From assembly GCF_002483205.1 (NCBI RefSeq), contig NZ_DLHM01000002.1, positions 448,191 through 462,796 of the forward strand: 14,606 nucleotides of DNA. Reading direction: 5' to 3'. Below, piece by piece: positions 6,292 to 14,111 of this stretch; positions within the stretch are counted from its first letter, which is position 1, and each line of letters starts with the position of its first letter. Origin of the DNA: Flavihumibacter sp. UBA7668. GTDB lineage: Bacteria > Bacteroidota > Bacteroidia > Chitinophagales > Chitinophagaceae. The notes beneath the pieces were generated by a model. It saw only the letters and a list, made by a program, of their open reading frames with translations, did not search any database and had not been told where the DNA came from. Both the position numbers and the translations under genes were made by a program.

Positions 6292-7797
6292 TTATTCGAT
6301 AGTAATGATGTTATCCGTTTTCAAATAAGTAAGGGCGTACTCCAGTTCTCCTTTTGTATGGGCGTACAGGGTAAACAGCGTGTCGCCCACGCTCACCTTT
6401 TTGCCGAGGGGCGCATTGAACAGGATGCCGGCTGAGGCCGACTGCGGCGCTCCTGCCAGCTTCGCTACCCGCGCCAGTTTACGATTGTCTATTGCGGTAA
6501 CAACGCCCTCCTTGTCCGCGCAGACTTCAAAATGGTAGGGTGCAAATGCAGGTTCCCTGAAACCGCCCTGACTTTGACAAATGGCCTGGAATTTTGCCCA
6601 GGCGCTTCCGGTTTCAAGAATGCTTCTGGCCATATTGTTACCGGTTCCGGGTGCATATTTGCCTGATAATTCCAGGAGCGCACCTGCAAGCGTAATAGCC
6701 CTTTCCTTCAAATCCGTTGGAGCCGTTTTCTCGTTGCGCAAAACAGCCAGCACATCCATTGCCTCCAATGCAGGACCAATACCTCTTCCTACCGGCTGTT
6801 GTCCATCGGTGATAATGACCTGTAATTGCAGGCCAATGGCCTGTGCCACCGATTCAAAATCATGTTGCAGTTGGAGGGCGATTTCATGCGTGCGTACTTT
6901 GGCTGTTTTACCTACCGGGAGATCTATGACTACATGCGTGGCACCGGCTGCCGATTTTTTTGACAGTACGGAGGCAATCATCTGCCCCTGGCTGTCTACG
7001 TCCAGCGATTTCTCCACTGAAATCAATATGTCATCTGCGGGGCTTAGTTTTACAGCACCGCCCCACACAATACAGCCATTTTCTTTTTCAACGACTTTTT
7101 TGATCTCATCCATATCCAGATCAACCGGTGCTATCACTTCCATCGTGTCGGCAGTTCCTGCGGGGGAAGTAATGGCCCTTGATGAGGTTTTTGGAATCGT
7201 CAGCCCGGCTGCGGCAACAATGCTGACAACAATAGGTGTGGTACGGTTACCGGGCAGTCCGCCCACGCAGTGCTTGTCCAGTACCACGGATTTTTCCCAG
7301 GAGATGCTTTGTCCTGCATTGATCATGGCCTTTGTAAGCCCGATGATCTCAGGTACTGAAAGGTTATCGTCAGAACAGGCTGAAATAAATGCAGCCAGTT
7401 CAATGTTAGAATATTTCCCTGCAACGATATCCTTCATGATCTCATTGAACTGTTGCTCCGTCAGTTGATCGTGATACATTTTCGCCCGTACATAGCTCAG
7501 GGAATTGATGTTCTCCAGGTGGGAGAACGTGAGGCAGTCCCCATCAACAACGTCCAGCCTTTTCATGGCTTCCATTGACAATGCCGCTTCATCCACGGCA
7601 AGCAGATCTGAGTGAACCACGTTGAGGGTTGCTACAATGGTTTTTTCATGGTGGTGTATCACTATGCGGGTGAGTGCTGTAAAGCCCTCTGATTGGCATA
7701 TGTGGCAATCAGCACGCATGTAGACAATGTTCTCCCGGTACGTATCAATACCGATAGATTTAACCCTTAACGTGTTGTAGGAATGATGATGTTCCAT
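6292..7797 (-). CDS. AMP/NMP phosphorylase homologue (thymidine phosphorylase superfamily, archaeal-type)
   Basis: A 501-residue member of the pyrimidine/AMP phosphorylase family. Residues 205-221 read SSRAITSPAGTADTMEV, which is the archaeal AMP phosphorylase version of the signature rather than the DeoA version. VLDKHCVGGLPGNRTT (172-187) is the phosphate-binding region. An extra N-terminal domain of about 85 residues, the alpha/beta core and a C-terminal barrel-like domain (AGAPQSASAGILF, then GDTLFTLYAH) match the roughly 500-residue archaeal enzymes; DeoA is about 440. Archaeal AMP phosphorylase splits a nucleoside 5'-monophosphate with phosphate into base and ribose-1,5-bisphosphate. 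Activity on NMPs is therefore likely, but nucleosides remain possible. Its ATG abuts the stop of the beta-CASP gene (TAAATG), implying translational coupling, and an SDR gene follows after 13 nt. Databases often label such proteins putative thymidine phosphorylase. Confidence 0.9.
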   Translation of the reverse strand: MEHHHSYNTLRVKSIGIDTYRENIVYMRADCHICQSEGFTALTRIVIHHHEKTIVATLNVVHSDLLAVDEAALSMEAMKRLDVVDGDCLTFSHLENINSLSYVRAKMYHDQLTEQQFNEIMKDIVAGKYSNIELAAFISACSDDNLSVPEIIGLTKAMINAGQSISWEKSVVLDKHCVGGLPGNRTTPIVVSIVAAAGLTIPKTSSRAITSPAGTADTMEVIAPVDLDMDEIKKVVEKENGCIVWGGAVKLSPADDILISVEKSLDVDSQGQMIASVLSKKSAAGATHVVIDLPVGKTAKVRTHEIALQLQHDFESVAQAIGLQLQVIITDGQQPVGRGIGPALEAMDVLAVLRNEKTAPTDLKERAITLAGALLELSGKYAPGTGNNMARSILETGSAWAKFQAICQSQGGFREPAFAPYHFEVCADKEGVVTAIDNRKLARVAKLAGAPQSASAGILFNAPLGKKVSVGDTLFTLYAHTKGELEYALTYLKTDNIITIE

Positions 7798-9174
7798 TTA
7801 TTCATTGATTGTTATGGTGTCATTTAATGCGGGTATTTCGCACGCCCATCCGTAAACCTCTTTCACTTTGTCACTCAGCGCCTTTGCAGATGTCGGCTCT
7901 CCATGTACGATAAATATCTTTTGAGGCTGTTGCTTCAGCTCTTGCAGCCACTCAATGAGTTCCTGCTGATCAGCATGGCCGGATAAGCCTTCGATGTTTT
8001 CTATGGCTGCGCGGACCGCGAAATATTTGCCATACAACTTAATTTCGTTTGCACCCTCCAGTAAAGCGCGGCCCCGTGTTCCCTCTGCCTGGTAGCCCAC
8101 CAGCAGTACTGTGGCATTCGTATCGCCCAGGTACTTTGCAAAGTAGCTCAATACCCGTCCGCCGGTTGCCATACCACTTCCTGCGATCACAATTTTCGGC
8201 TGCTTGCTGTTTATCAGTGCATTTGTTTCTTCCAGCGTTGTTATACGCCGGATCGTATCGCACATTTGCGAACATTCATCGACAGACAGCTTATGCCAGG
8301 TGCCATTTTTGTGAAATACCTCCAGTACATTTTTGCCCATCGGGCTATCCATGTAAATCGGTATATCGGGCAATCTTCCTTTTTGTTTTAACTGCCAGAA
8401 CAGGTACATCAGCAACTGTGTGCGCTCAACAGCAAAACTTGGTATGACGATGGTGCCTTTTTTTAATGCAGCCCGAATGATAATGCGTTCTAAAATATCC
8501 ATTGCCGGTTCCTTCGGGTGGAGCCGGTCACCATAGGTCGATTCGATAAACAGGATATCCGCCTTCTCAGGTTTTTCCGGTGGAAAAAGCAGCGGATCTT
8601 GTTTGCGGCCGATATCGCCTGAAAACACAATCGTTTTCTCCCCGATCCGCAGCTCGATAAAGGTTGCTCCCAGGATATGTCCATTATACCTGAACCTGTA
8701 ACTAATCTGCTCGCCAAACGGCACCCACTGGTTCAATGGCGCGGTCTGAAAAAGCGGCAGTGTATGGTCCACATCCTGCAGCCCGTAAAGCGGAACAGCG
8801 GGGCTATGCTTAGTGTATTTATGCTTATTAGCCCGCAAGGCGTCCTCTTCCTGGATTTTTGCGCTGTCCTTTAAAATAATTTCCGCGATCTGGAGTGTAG
8901 GGGCCGTAGCGATGATCTTACCTGAAAAGCCTTCCTTTACGAGACGCTGGAGGAAACCGGTATGATCTAAATGCCCATGCGTCAGTAAAACGATATCAAT
9001 GTCTTTAGCAGGAAAAGAGAGCGGTTGCCAGTTAAGCAGCCGGAGTTCCTTTAGTCCCTGGAACATGCCGCAATCCACCAGGATGTTTTTGCCATAAGCG
9101 GAAACAAGGTGCCTGGAGCCGGTTACTGTTTGCGCAGCACCTAAAAATTGTATTTTTAAACCTGATTTTTCCAT
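7798..9174 (-). CDS. MBL-fold beta-CASP/RMMBL ribonuclease-like metallohydrolase
   Basis: A cytosolic metallo-beta-lactamase-fold protein of the beta-CASP RNA-processing group (CPSF73/TTHA0252-like). Numbering from the alternative ATG at 9207, metal ligands are H77, H79, D81 and H82 (THGHLDHTG), H177, D198 (FSGDIGR), H411 (LSGHAD) and H435 (VHGEP, in the RMMBL tail). The beta-CASP cap shows IESTYGDR (221-228) and GSGMATGGRVLSYF (343-356). The set is complete, so a two-zinc endo- or exoribonuclease is likely; the RNA target is unknown. I chose ATG 9174 (MEKSGLKIQFLGAAQTVTG) because homologues begin near there and it leaves 10 nt after the upstream stop. ATG 9207 would add 11 polar residues and overlap the upstream gene by 23 nt. 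It is directly coupled to the phosphorylase gene, as expected if RNA breakdown feeds NMP cleavage. Confidence 0.9.
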   Translation of the reverse strand: MEKSGLKIQFLGAAQTVTGSRHLVSAYGKNILVDCGMFQGLKELRLLNWQPLSFPAKDIDIVLLTHGHLDHTGFLQRLVKEGFSGKIIATAPTLQIAEIILKDSAKIQEEDALRANKHKYTKHSPAVPLYGLQDVDHTLPLFQTAPLNQWVPFGEQISYRFRYNGHILGATFIELRIGEKTIVFSGDIGRKQDPLLFPPEKPEKADILFIESTYGDRLHPKEPAMDILERIIIRAALKKGTIVIPSFAVERTQLLMYLFWQLKQKGRLPDIPIYMDSPMGKNVLEVFHKNGTWHKLSVDECSQMCDTIRRITTLEETNALINSKQPKIVIAGSGMATGGRVLSYFAKYLGDTNATVLLVGYQAEGTRGRALLEGANEIKLYGKYFAVRAAIENIEGLSGHADQQELIEWLQELKQQPQKIFIVHGEPTSAKALSDKVKEVYGWACEIPALNDTITINE

Positions 9175-9184
9175 ATCTGTTGTA

Positions 9185-10054
9185 TTAGTATCTATATGAT
9201 TTTTCAAGCGCTTGACACAGTGCAGCGCATTCTTCCAATACCTTTTGCAACCTGGGTGGTCTTACGCCGATGCTTTCCAAAATACCCTCACCATGATGCA
9301 GGGCCTTACATAAAACAATCTTCCTGTTGAGCAGCGCTTGCTTTTCCTTTCCGGTGAGCGTGGTAAGACTTGTTACGGGATGGAGTCCAGACAGGTTGAT
9401 CCAGTCTTTTATGCCGTTATTTTTAGGATAATCCCAACTGACCAGGTTCATGTTCACACACCTGCCATACTGTGCGGCATCGTCTGAGAAACGGGTGTTG
9501 GTAACCACCCAGCCCTGATGGATCTTCTTGTCATGCCCGTCGATCTGTTTCCATTGGCGCTCCACATCCAGGAACCGGGATTGTATGTACAGGGGAATCT
9601 TGACATCGCATATATAACCCTGTTGATTATGAAACTTGCACTCGATCATAAAGTGCTGGTCATCCTTTTCAGCTATAACATCTATTTCGTGCTTCACACA
9701 ATGCCCCTGTATGGTTACGCCAACTTCAGTTTTATACCCTTTGTATGTCAGTAATTCTGCTACGAACTGCTCAAAGGGGAAACCCGAAGGGCCTAATTCC
9801 ATCAGGGCACGCTTCAGTTTATACCTTGCAGCCATTGGACGCGACCTGTCTTTCAATAACCGGAAAGCTTTCCTGTAGATTTCCTTAGTAGATATATTAT
9901 CTACCAGCCTGTTCACTATTTCATTGGCAATATCCTCAGCCTGCTGGCTGCTGGCTCCTGAGCGGAGCAGCGACTGTTTCAATTTGTTCTTATTGAAGGG
10001 CACCCTGATACCGGATGCCTTTGTAACATTTATATTTCTGTTGTTATCCCGCAT
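9185..10054 (-). CDS. ATP-cone domain fused to Mrr-like restriction-endonuclease-fold nuclease
   Basis: A 289-residue soluble protein with two clear parts. Residues about 8-90 form an ATP-cone (INVTKASGIRVPFNKNKL, then IANEIVNRL and ISTKEIYRKAFRLLK), the nucleotide-sensing module best known from ribonucleotide reductase and NrdR. Residues about 92-205 are an Mrr-like PD-(D/E)XK domain: FEQFVAELLTYKGYKTE, then HEIDVIAEKDDQHFMIECKF, with D125, E138 and K140 as the D/E-x-K core, and GWVVTNTRFSDDA. The last 60 residues (LTGKEKQALLNRKIVLCKAL, ESIGV) are helical and not recognised. The expected role is a DNA or RNA nuclease whose activity depends on ATP/dATP level; this is an inference. It sits 61 nt after the P-type ATPase gene and just before the beta-CASP gene, likely in the same transcript. 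Confidence 0.87.
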   Translation of the reverse strand: MRDNNRNINVTKASGIRVPFNKNKLKQSLLRSGASSQQAEDIANEIVNRLVDNISTKEIYRKAFRLLKDRSRPMAARYKLKRALMELGPSGFPFEQFVAELLTYKGYKTEVGVTIQGHCVKHEIDVIAEKDDQHFMIECKFHNQQGYICDVKIPLYIQSRFLDVERQWKQIDGHDKKIHQGWVVTNTRFSDDAAQYGRCVNMNLVSWDYPKNNGIKDWINLSGLHPVTSLTTLTGKEKQALLNRKIVLCKALHHGEGILESIGVRPPRLQKVLEECAALCQALEKSYRY

Positions 10055-10115
10055 GTGCTATTGAGTTTTTGCTGTTGTCTTTAAGGTTGCTTACAACTTG
10101 TTATCCGTTCACAGC

Positions 10116-12815
10116 TCATATAATCCAGCGGCTTCTTTTTAAAGCCTGGTTGATAATGAGTGAAAGAAAGGAGAACACAATGACGATTGACCAATCCTGC
10201 CATCCGTAAATTGAAACTTCAAGGACTTTTCTCAACGGAACAAGGAAGTAAGAGAGCAACGCTATAACTATACATCCCAGCACTGCATACCATACATACC
10301 TGTTGCGGAACACTTCTGATTTATAAAATGCAACGCCCTTTTCAAATGACATATTAAAGACGTGGAGTATCTGCGAAAAAATAAGGGTATAGAAAAGCAT
10401 ATTGTTACACAGCTCACCGTTCCATCCTTCCTGCTTGTGCAGCCACTCGTGACTGGTAAGTACCGCGCCGATGGTGGTAATGGAGATTACCGTAGAATAG
10501 GCAAAAATGGCTGTCCATCTTTTTTTATCAATGATCAGTGTACCGGCCGAATAAGGTTTTCGCTGCATGATATGCGCAGGCGCTTCGGTGACACCGAGGG
10601 CAAGCGCTGGCAATACATCTGTTACAAGATTGATGAAAAGTATCTGGAGCGGAAAAAGCTGAAAATGCAAATTCAGAATGGATGCAGTGGCAATGATCAG
10701 CAGTTCACTGAGATTACAGGACAGCAGGTAGATCACAAATTTCCTGATATTATCGAAAATTACCCGCCCCTGTTTGATGGCCAGGACGATGGATGAGAAG
10801 GCATCATCTTTCAGGACCATATCTGCTACTTCCTGCGCCACCTGCGTACCCCTTTGTCCCATAGCGATACCGATATCTGCCTTCTTCAGGGCTGGAGCGT
10901 CATTAACGCCGTCGCCGGTCATCCCTACTACCATTTTATTTGCCTGGAACAGGGTCACCAGGTCCAGCTTGTGTTCCGGAGATACACGCGCAAATACAGG
11001 GGATTGCAGCCACTTTTGCTTGTCCTCCGACGTCAGTTGATCGTAGGGCTTCATGCTGTTTCCGTGAACTACCTCATCGCTTTCTTCTGCCAGCCCCAAT
11101 TGCATGGCAATGTTCTTAGCGGTGGCCGGGTGGTCTCCGGTGATCATCACCACTTTTATGCCTGCTGATCTGCATTCCTGAATGGCCGCACGTACCTCTG
11201 GGCGGGGCGGATCTAAAAAGCCGACCACGCCTACCAATGTAAGATGATGCAAGAAATCTTCTTCTTCCGCATCAGCGCTTCTAAAAGCAAAAGCCAGCAT
11301 TCTTAACCCGGATTGGGCGTGCTTTTCGGCATTGGATAGCCATGTTGTTTTTCTTTCTTCAGTCAGTGGAATAACATCACTTCCTTCCAGTACGGATGAA
11401 CAGCAGGATAATAGTTCTTCCACTGCTCCTTTTGCGGCTACATAATAGTCACTGTCTTTGTGGTGAAGGGTAGCCATGACCTTCGTATCGGAAGAAAAAG
11501 GCACTTCATTTATTTTTGAAAAAGTTCGTTGGTATTCATCCGGTTTAACGGGTGAACAATAGACCATTTTGAGTAGTCCCACTTCCAGCGGGTCACCCGA
11601 TTCTTTGGCCGAGGTAGCATCATACTGATACGTTGCGGTGTTACACAGGGCGGCAATCTGGTGCAAATGCGCATAAGCCGGATAATGGGGCAACTGATCA
11701 TTATCCTTAAAGCGTATCACACAGCCTGCAACGTCCACTTCTATGCGGGAGCTGCCCTCCTTAAATTCAATGAAGGCCGCTTCAATTTTGTTCTGTGTAA
11801 GTGTCCCGGTTTTATCGGTGCAGATCACGTTGGTACCACCCAGGGTTTCCACCGATGACAGCTTCTTTACGATGACCTGGTGCCTGGCCATCCGTAACAT
11901 GCCGAATGCCAGCGCTAACGTGGAAACGATGGGCAGCCCTTCAGGAATTGCGGCAACGGCAAGGGCAATGGAGGTTTCCAGCATCTGTACAAAATCCTTC
12001 CCGTTTAATATCCCGGCAGTAAATATGGCAACCAAAAGCCCCACGGTGATCCATAGCAGGTTCTTACTGAGCTTCTGTATTTTCTTTTCAAGCGGTGTAG
12101 CCGATTGCTGCGCCTGTTGCACCATGCGGGCAACGGTTCCCAATTCGGTGGCCATGCCGGTGCGCACCACAACGGCAAAACCATTTCCTTTTGTTACAAA
12201 AGTGCCTTTGTACAGCATATTGTCCCGTTCGGCCAGGGGAACTGTTTCCAACAATTGGCCGGTCTGTTTTTCCACCGGCAAGGACTCGCCGGTAAGTGCG
12301 GATTCATCCGATTGTAATTGAGCCGAACTGATCAGCCTGGCATCTGCTGTAACCATGTCTCCGCCTTCCACAAATAAAATATCACCCGGTACCAGCTCCT
12401 CGGAAGATATTGCACCAAGCGTCCCATCTCGCAGCACGCGGGCCGGTACGGTGGTTAGTTTTTTCAAGGCTTCCATTGAGCGTTCCGCCTGAAACTCCAT
12501 CAAAAACCCGATGACGGCATTGATCACAATCACGGCGATGATGGCAATCCCATCGAGCCATTCCTGGAAGAAAAACGACAGCCCTGCAGCAATGGCCAAT
12601 AACAGCACAAACGGGCTGATAAACTGGTTGACCAGGATCATGAGCGGGCTTACTTTTTTCCCCGATTCAATCCTGTTGTACCCCGCAATGGAAAGCCTGC
12701 GTTCGGCTTCCGCCGCAGTAAGCCCGGCTTCCTGCGTGGTATCCAGTTCATTCAGGATGGTTGAGCGGTCAACTGACCAGGGTTTGCTCACCTTATTAAA
12801 TTCTTGTAGTAACAT
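10116..12815 (-). CDS. Cation-translocating P-type ATPase, type II (calcium-pump-like)
   Basis: An 899-residue integral membrane pump of the P2A class (PacL/PMR1/SERCA-like), with no N-terminal HMA domain. In order: cation-ATPase N-terminal domain (12-75), actuator motif TGES (175-178), PEGLP in M4 (291-295), phosphorylation site CTDKTGTLTQ with D334, nucleotide-binding KGA (462-464), MITGDHPATA (557-566), hinge TGDGVNDA (633-640), and six C-terminal membrane segments. Calcium ligands of SERCA have counterparts: E292 (M4), N701 and E704 (CNLSEL, M5), N729, T732 and D733 (INLVTD, M6). The M8 position equivalent to SERCA E908 appears to be Q815, which would suit a single-site pump; that alignment is by eye. 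Calcium or manganese export is most likely. The gene follows a metal RND adaptor after 155 nt and precedes the nuclease/RNase set. Confidence 0.93.
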   Translation of the reverse strand: MLLQEFNKVSKPWSVDRSTILNELDTTQEAGLTAAEAERRLSIAGYNRIESGKKVSPLMILVNQFISPFVLLLAIAAGLSFFFQEWLDGIAIIAVIVINAVIGFLMEFQAERSMEALKKLTTVPARVLRDGTLGAISSEELVPGDILFVEGGDMVTADARLISSAQLQSDESALTGESLPVEKQTGQLLETVPLAERDNMLYKGTFVTKGNGFAVVVRTGMATELGTVARMVQQAQQSATPLEKKIQKLSKNLLWITVGLLVAIFTAGILNGKDFVQMLETSIALAVAAIPEGLPIVSTLALAFGMLRMARHQVIVKKLSSVETLGGTNVICTDKTGTLTQNKIEAAFIEFKEGSSRIEVDVAGCVIRFKDNDQLPHYPAYAHLHQIAALCNTATYQYDATSAKESGDPLEVGLLKMVYCSPVKPDEYQRTFSKINEVPFSSDTKVMATLHHKDSDYYVAAKGAVEELLSCCSSVLEGSDVIPLTEERKTTWLSNAEKHAQSGLRMLAFAFRSADAEEEDFLHHLTLVGVVGFLDPPRPEVRAAIQECRSAGIKVVMITGDHPATAKNIAMQLGLAEESDEVVHGNSMKPYDQLTSEDKQKWLQSPVFARVSPEHKLDLVTLFQANKMVVGMTGDGVNDAPALKKADIGIAMGQRGTQVAQEVADMVLKDDAFSSIVLAIKQGRVIFDNIRKFVIYLLSCNLSELLIIATASILNLHFQLFPLQILFINLVTDVLPALALGVTEAPAHIMQRKPYSAGTLIIDKKRWTAIFAYSTVISITTIGAVLTSHEWLHKQEGWNGELCNNMLFYTLIFSQILHVFNMSFEKGVAFYKSEVFRNRYVWYAVLGCIVIALLSYFLVPLRKVLEVSIYGWQDWSIVIVFSFLSLIINQALKRSRWII

Positions 12816-12970
12816 ATCTTATTTATTAAGTCAAAGCAGTATTACTGACGTGCTCGGTTTTAGTCACTGTTTACAAATTATCCGCACCTGTCTGTCTCCG
12901 TTTTCTTTGGCAATGAAGTCCAGGGCTGGCGCAATACTTTCCTTCTGTTGTTGGCGATTTGGAGACGCTG

Positions 12971-14101
12971 TTACATCTTCATTCCCTCCATGCCGGTGCC
13001 CTTCTTCAGCACCAATGCGCTGTTTAACAGGTAAGCGCCACTGGTTACCACCAGTTCGCCCTCCTTGAGGCCACCGGTCACCTCCACTTCCTTTTTATTC
13101 TGAATGCCTAATTGAATGACCCGGTTTTCATACATCCCATCGCCTTTTTTCACCCATGCCGTTACCATGTTGCCGACCAGGATGGAAGACTTGGGAATGA
13201 CCATCGTATATTTTTGATTCCGTTTAATATTGACGTATGCCATCATACCCGGCTTTAGCGAAGCGCTTTTGTTACCGATCAGAAATCTTACAAGGCTGAT
13301 CTTTTGATCTGGTTCCACGGAAGGATTATCGAACACCGGTGTAACGGAAAATACCTGGTTGGGATAGGCATCAAAATCCGCAGTAATGATGGGCTGTTCC
13401 GTTAACCACCTGAGTTCACCGGTGTACATCTGGGCTTCAATCCATAATTGTGACAGGTCTGCCAACCGGAAAAGCGGGGTTCCGATCTCCACATACTGAC
13501 CCTCGCTTACAGAAAGGTCAACCAGCGTGCCCCCGATAGGGCTATGGATGGTAATCAAAGGGGAGGCTTCGCCGCTTTGTTCGATCTGTGTGATTTGCTC
13601 CCTCGATAATCCCCACAACAGTAATTTTTTTCTCGCCGCTTCCACCAGTTGCGCCATTACCTGCTTCATATCGGCGAGTTGCACCTCCTGCCGCAGTACA
13701 TTGAGCAGTTCATTTTCATCAGACAATAACTCTTCACTATAGATGGCATATAAGGGCATGCCCTTGCTGATGTTTTCCTGCGGATTGCGGACAAATAATT
13801 TTTCGAGCCTTCCCCTGATGCGTGATGTGATAACACTTACGTTACGTTCGTCAATGCTGGTAGTGCCTACCAGCGTGGTATATTCCGAAATAGCCTGCCT
13901 CTTTACCGTGTCCACCGTAATGTTGGCATACTGTTCGTCCCGTTTTGAAAGCGTCACCATCTCCATTTTTTCTGGTGCCGGTGCGTCCGCGCCATGTTGG
14001 CTATGTTCCGGCTTTTGTGCATCCCCATCCTTTCCGGTGCATGAAGCAATGGAAACAATGAGCGGTAGCGCAGTAATGATCATCCATATTTTCTTGTTCA
14101 T
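12971..14101 (-). CDS. RND efflux periplasmic adaptor, CusB-like lipoprotein
   Basis: A 376-residue membrane-fusion (HlyD/CusB family) subunit that would link an inner-membrane RND pump to an outer-membrane TolC-type channel. From the ATG at 14101 it begins MNKKIWMIITALPLIVSIASC, a lipoprotein signal with lipobox I-A-S-C21. I prefer this start to the ATG at 14155, which overlaps the upstream gene and gives no signal peptide at the N-terminus. A linker with PEHSQHG follows, then the first half of the barrel-sandwich domain (85-120), an alpha-hairpin (about 118-178), the second half (HSPIGGTLVDLSVSEGQYV), a beta-barrel and a C-terminal membrane-proximal domain ending MEGMKM. This pattern is typical of copper/silver or cobalt-zinc-cadmium efflux. 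The pump and channel genes are not visible and presumably lie upstream, beyond 14606. The following 155 bases to the ATPase gene show no convincing feature. Confidence 0.9.
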   Translation of the reverse strand: MNKKIWMIITALPLIVSIASCTGKDGDAQKPEHSQHGADAPAPEKMEMVTLSKRDEQYANITVDTVKRQAISEYTTLVGTTSIDERNVSVITSRIRGRLEKLFVRNPQENISKGMPLYAIYSEELLSDENELLNVLRQEVQLADMKQVMAQLVEAARKKLLLWGLSREQITQIEQSGEASPLITIHSPIGGTLVDLSVSEGQYVEIGTPLFRLADLSQLWIEAQMYTGELRWLTEQPIITADFDAYPNQVFSVTPVFDNPSVEPDQKISLVRFLIGNKSASLKPGMMAYVNIKRNQKYTMVIPKSSILVGNMVTAWVKKGDGMYENRVIQLGIQNKKEVEVTGGLKEGELVVTSGAYLLNSALVLKKGTGMEGMKM

Positions 14102-14111
14102 ACCTACAGCA

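Noticed and set aside
6581..7468. Long plus-strand open frame (295 codons) opposite the phosphorylase gene
   Set aside because: The minus strand encodes a clear AMP-phosphorylase homologue with full motifs. The plus frame has low-complexity Ser/Ala/Pro composition and no recognisable domain.
11743..12321. Plus-strand open frame (192 codons) inside the P-type ATPase
   Set aside because: It lies opposite the conserved actuator and phosphorylation domains; composition is shadow-like and no motif is present.
12864..12970. Open minus-strand frame ending ALDFIAKENGDRQVRIICKQ between the adaptor and ATPase genes
   Set aside because: It is protein-like but has no start codon outside the adaptor gene and is only about 35 codons. 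I cannot tell it from chance.
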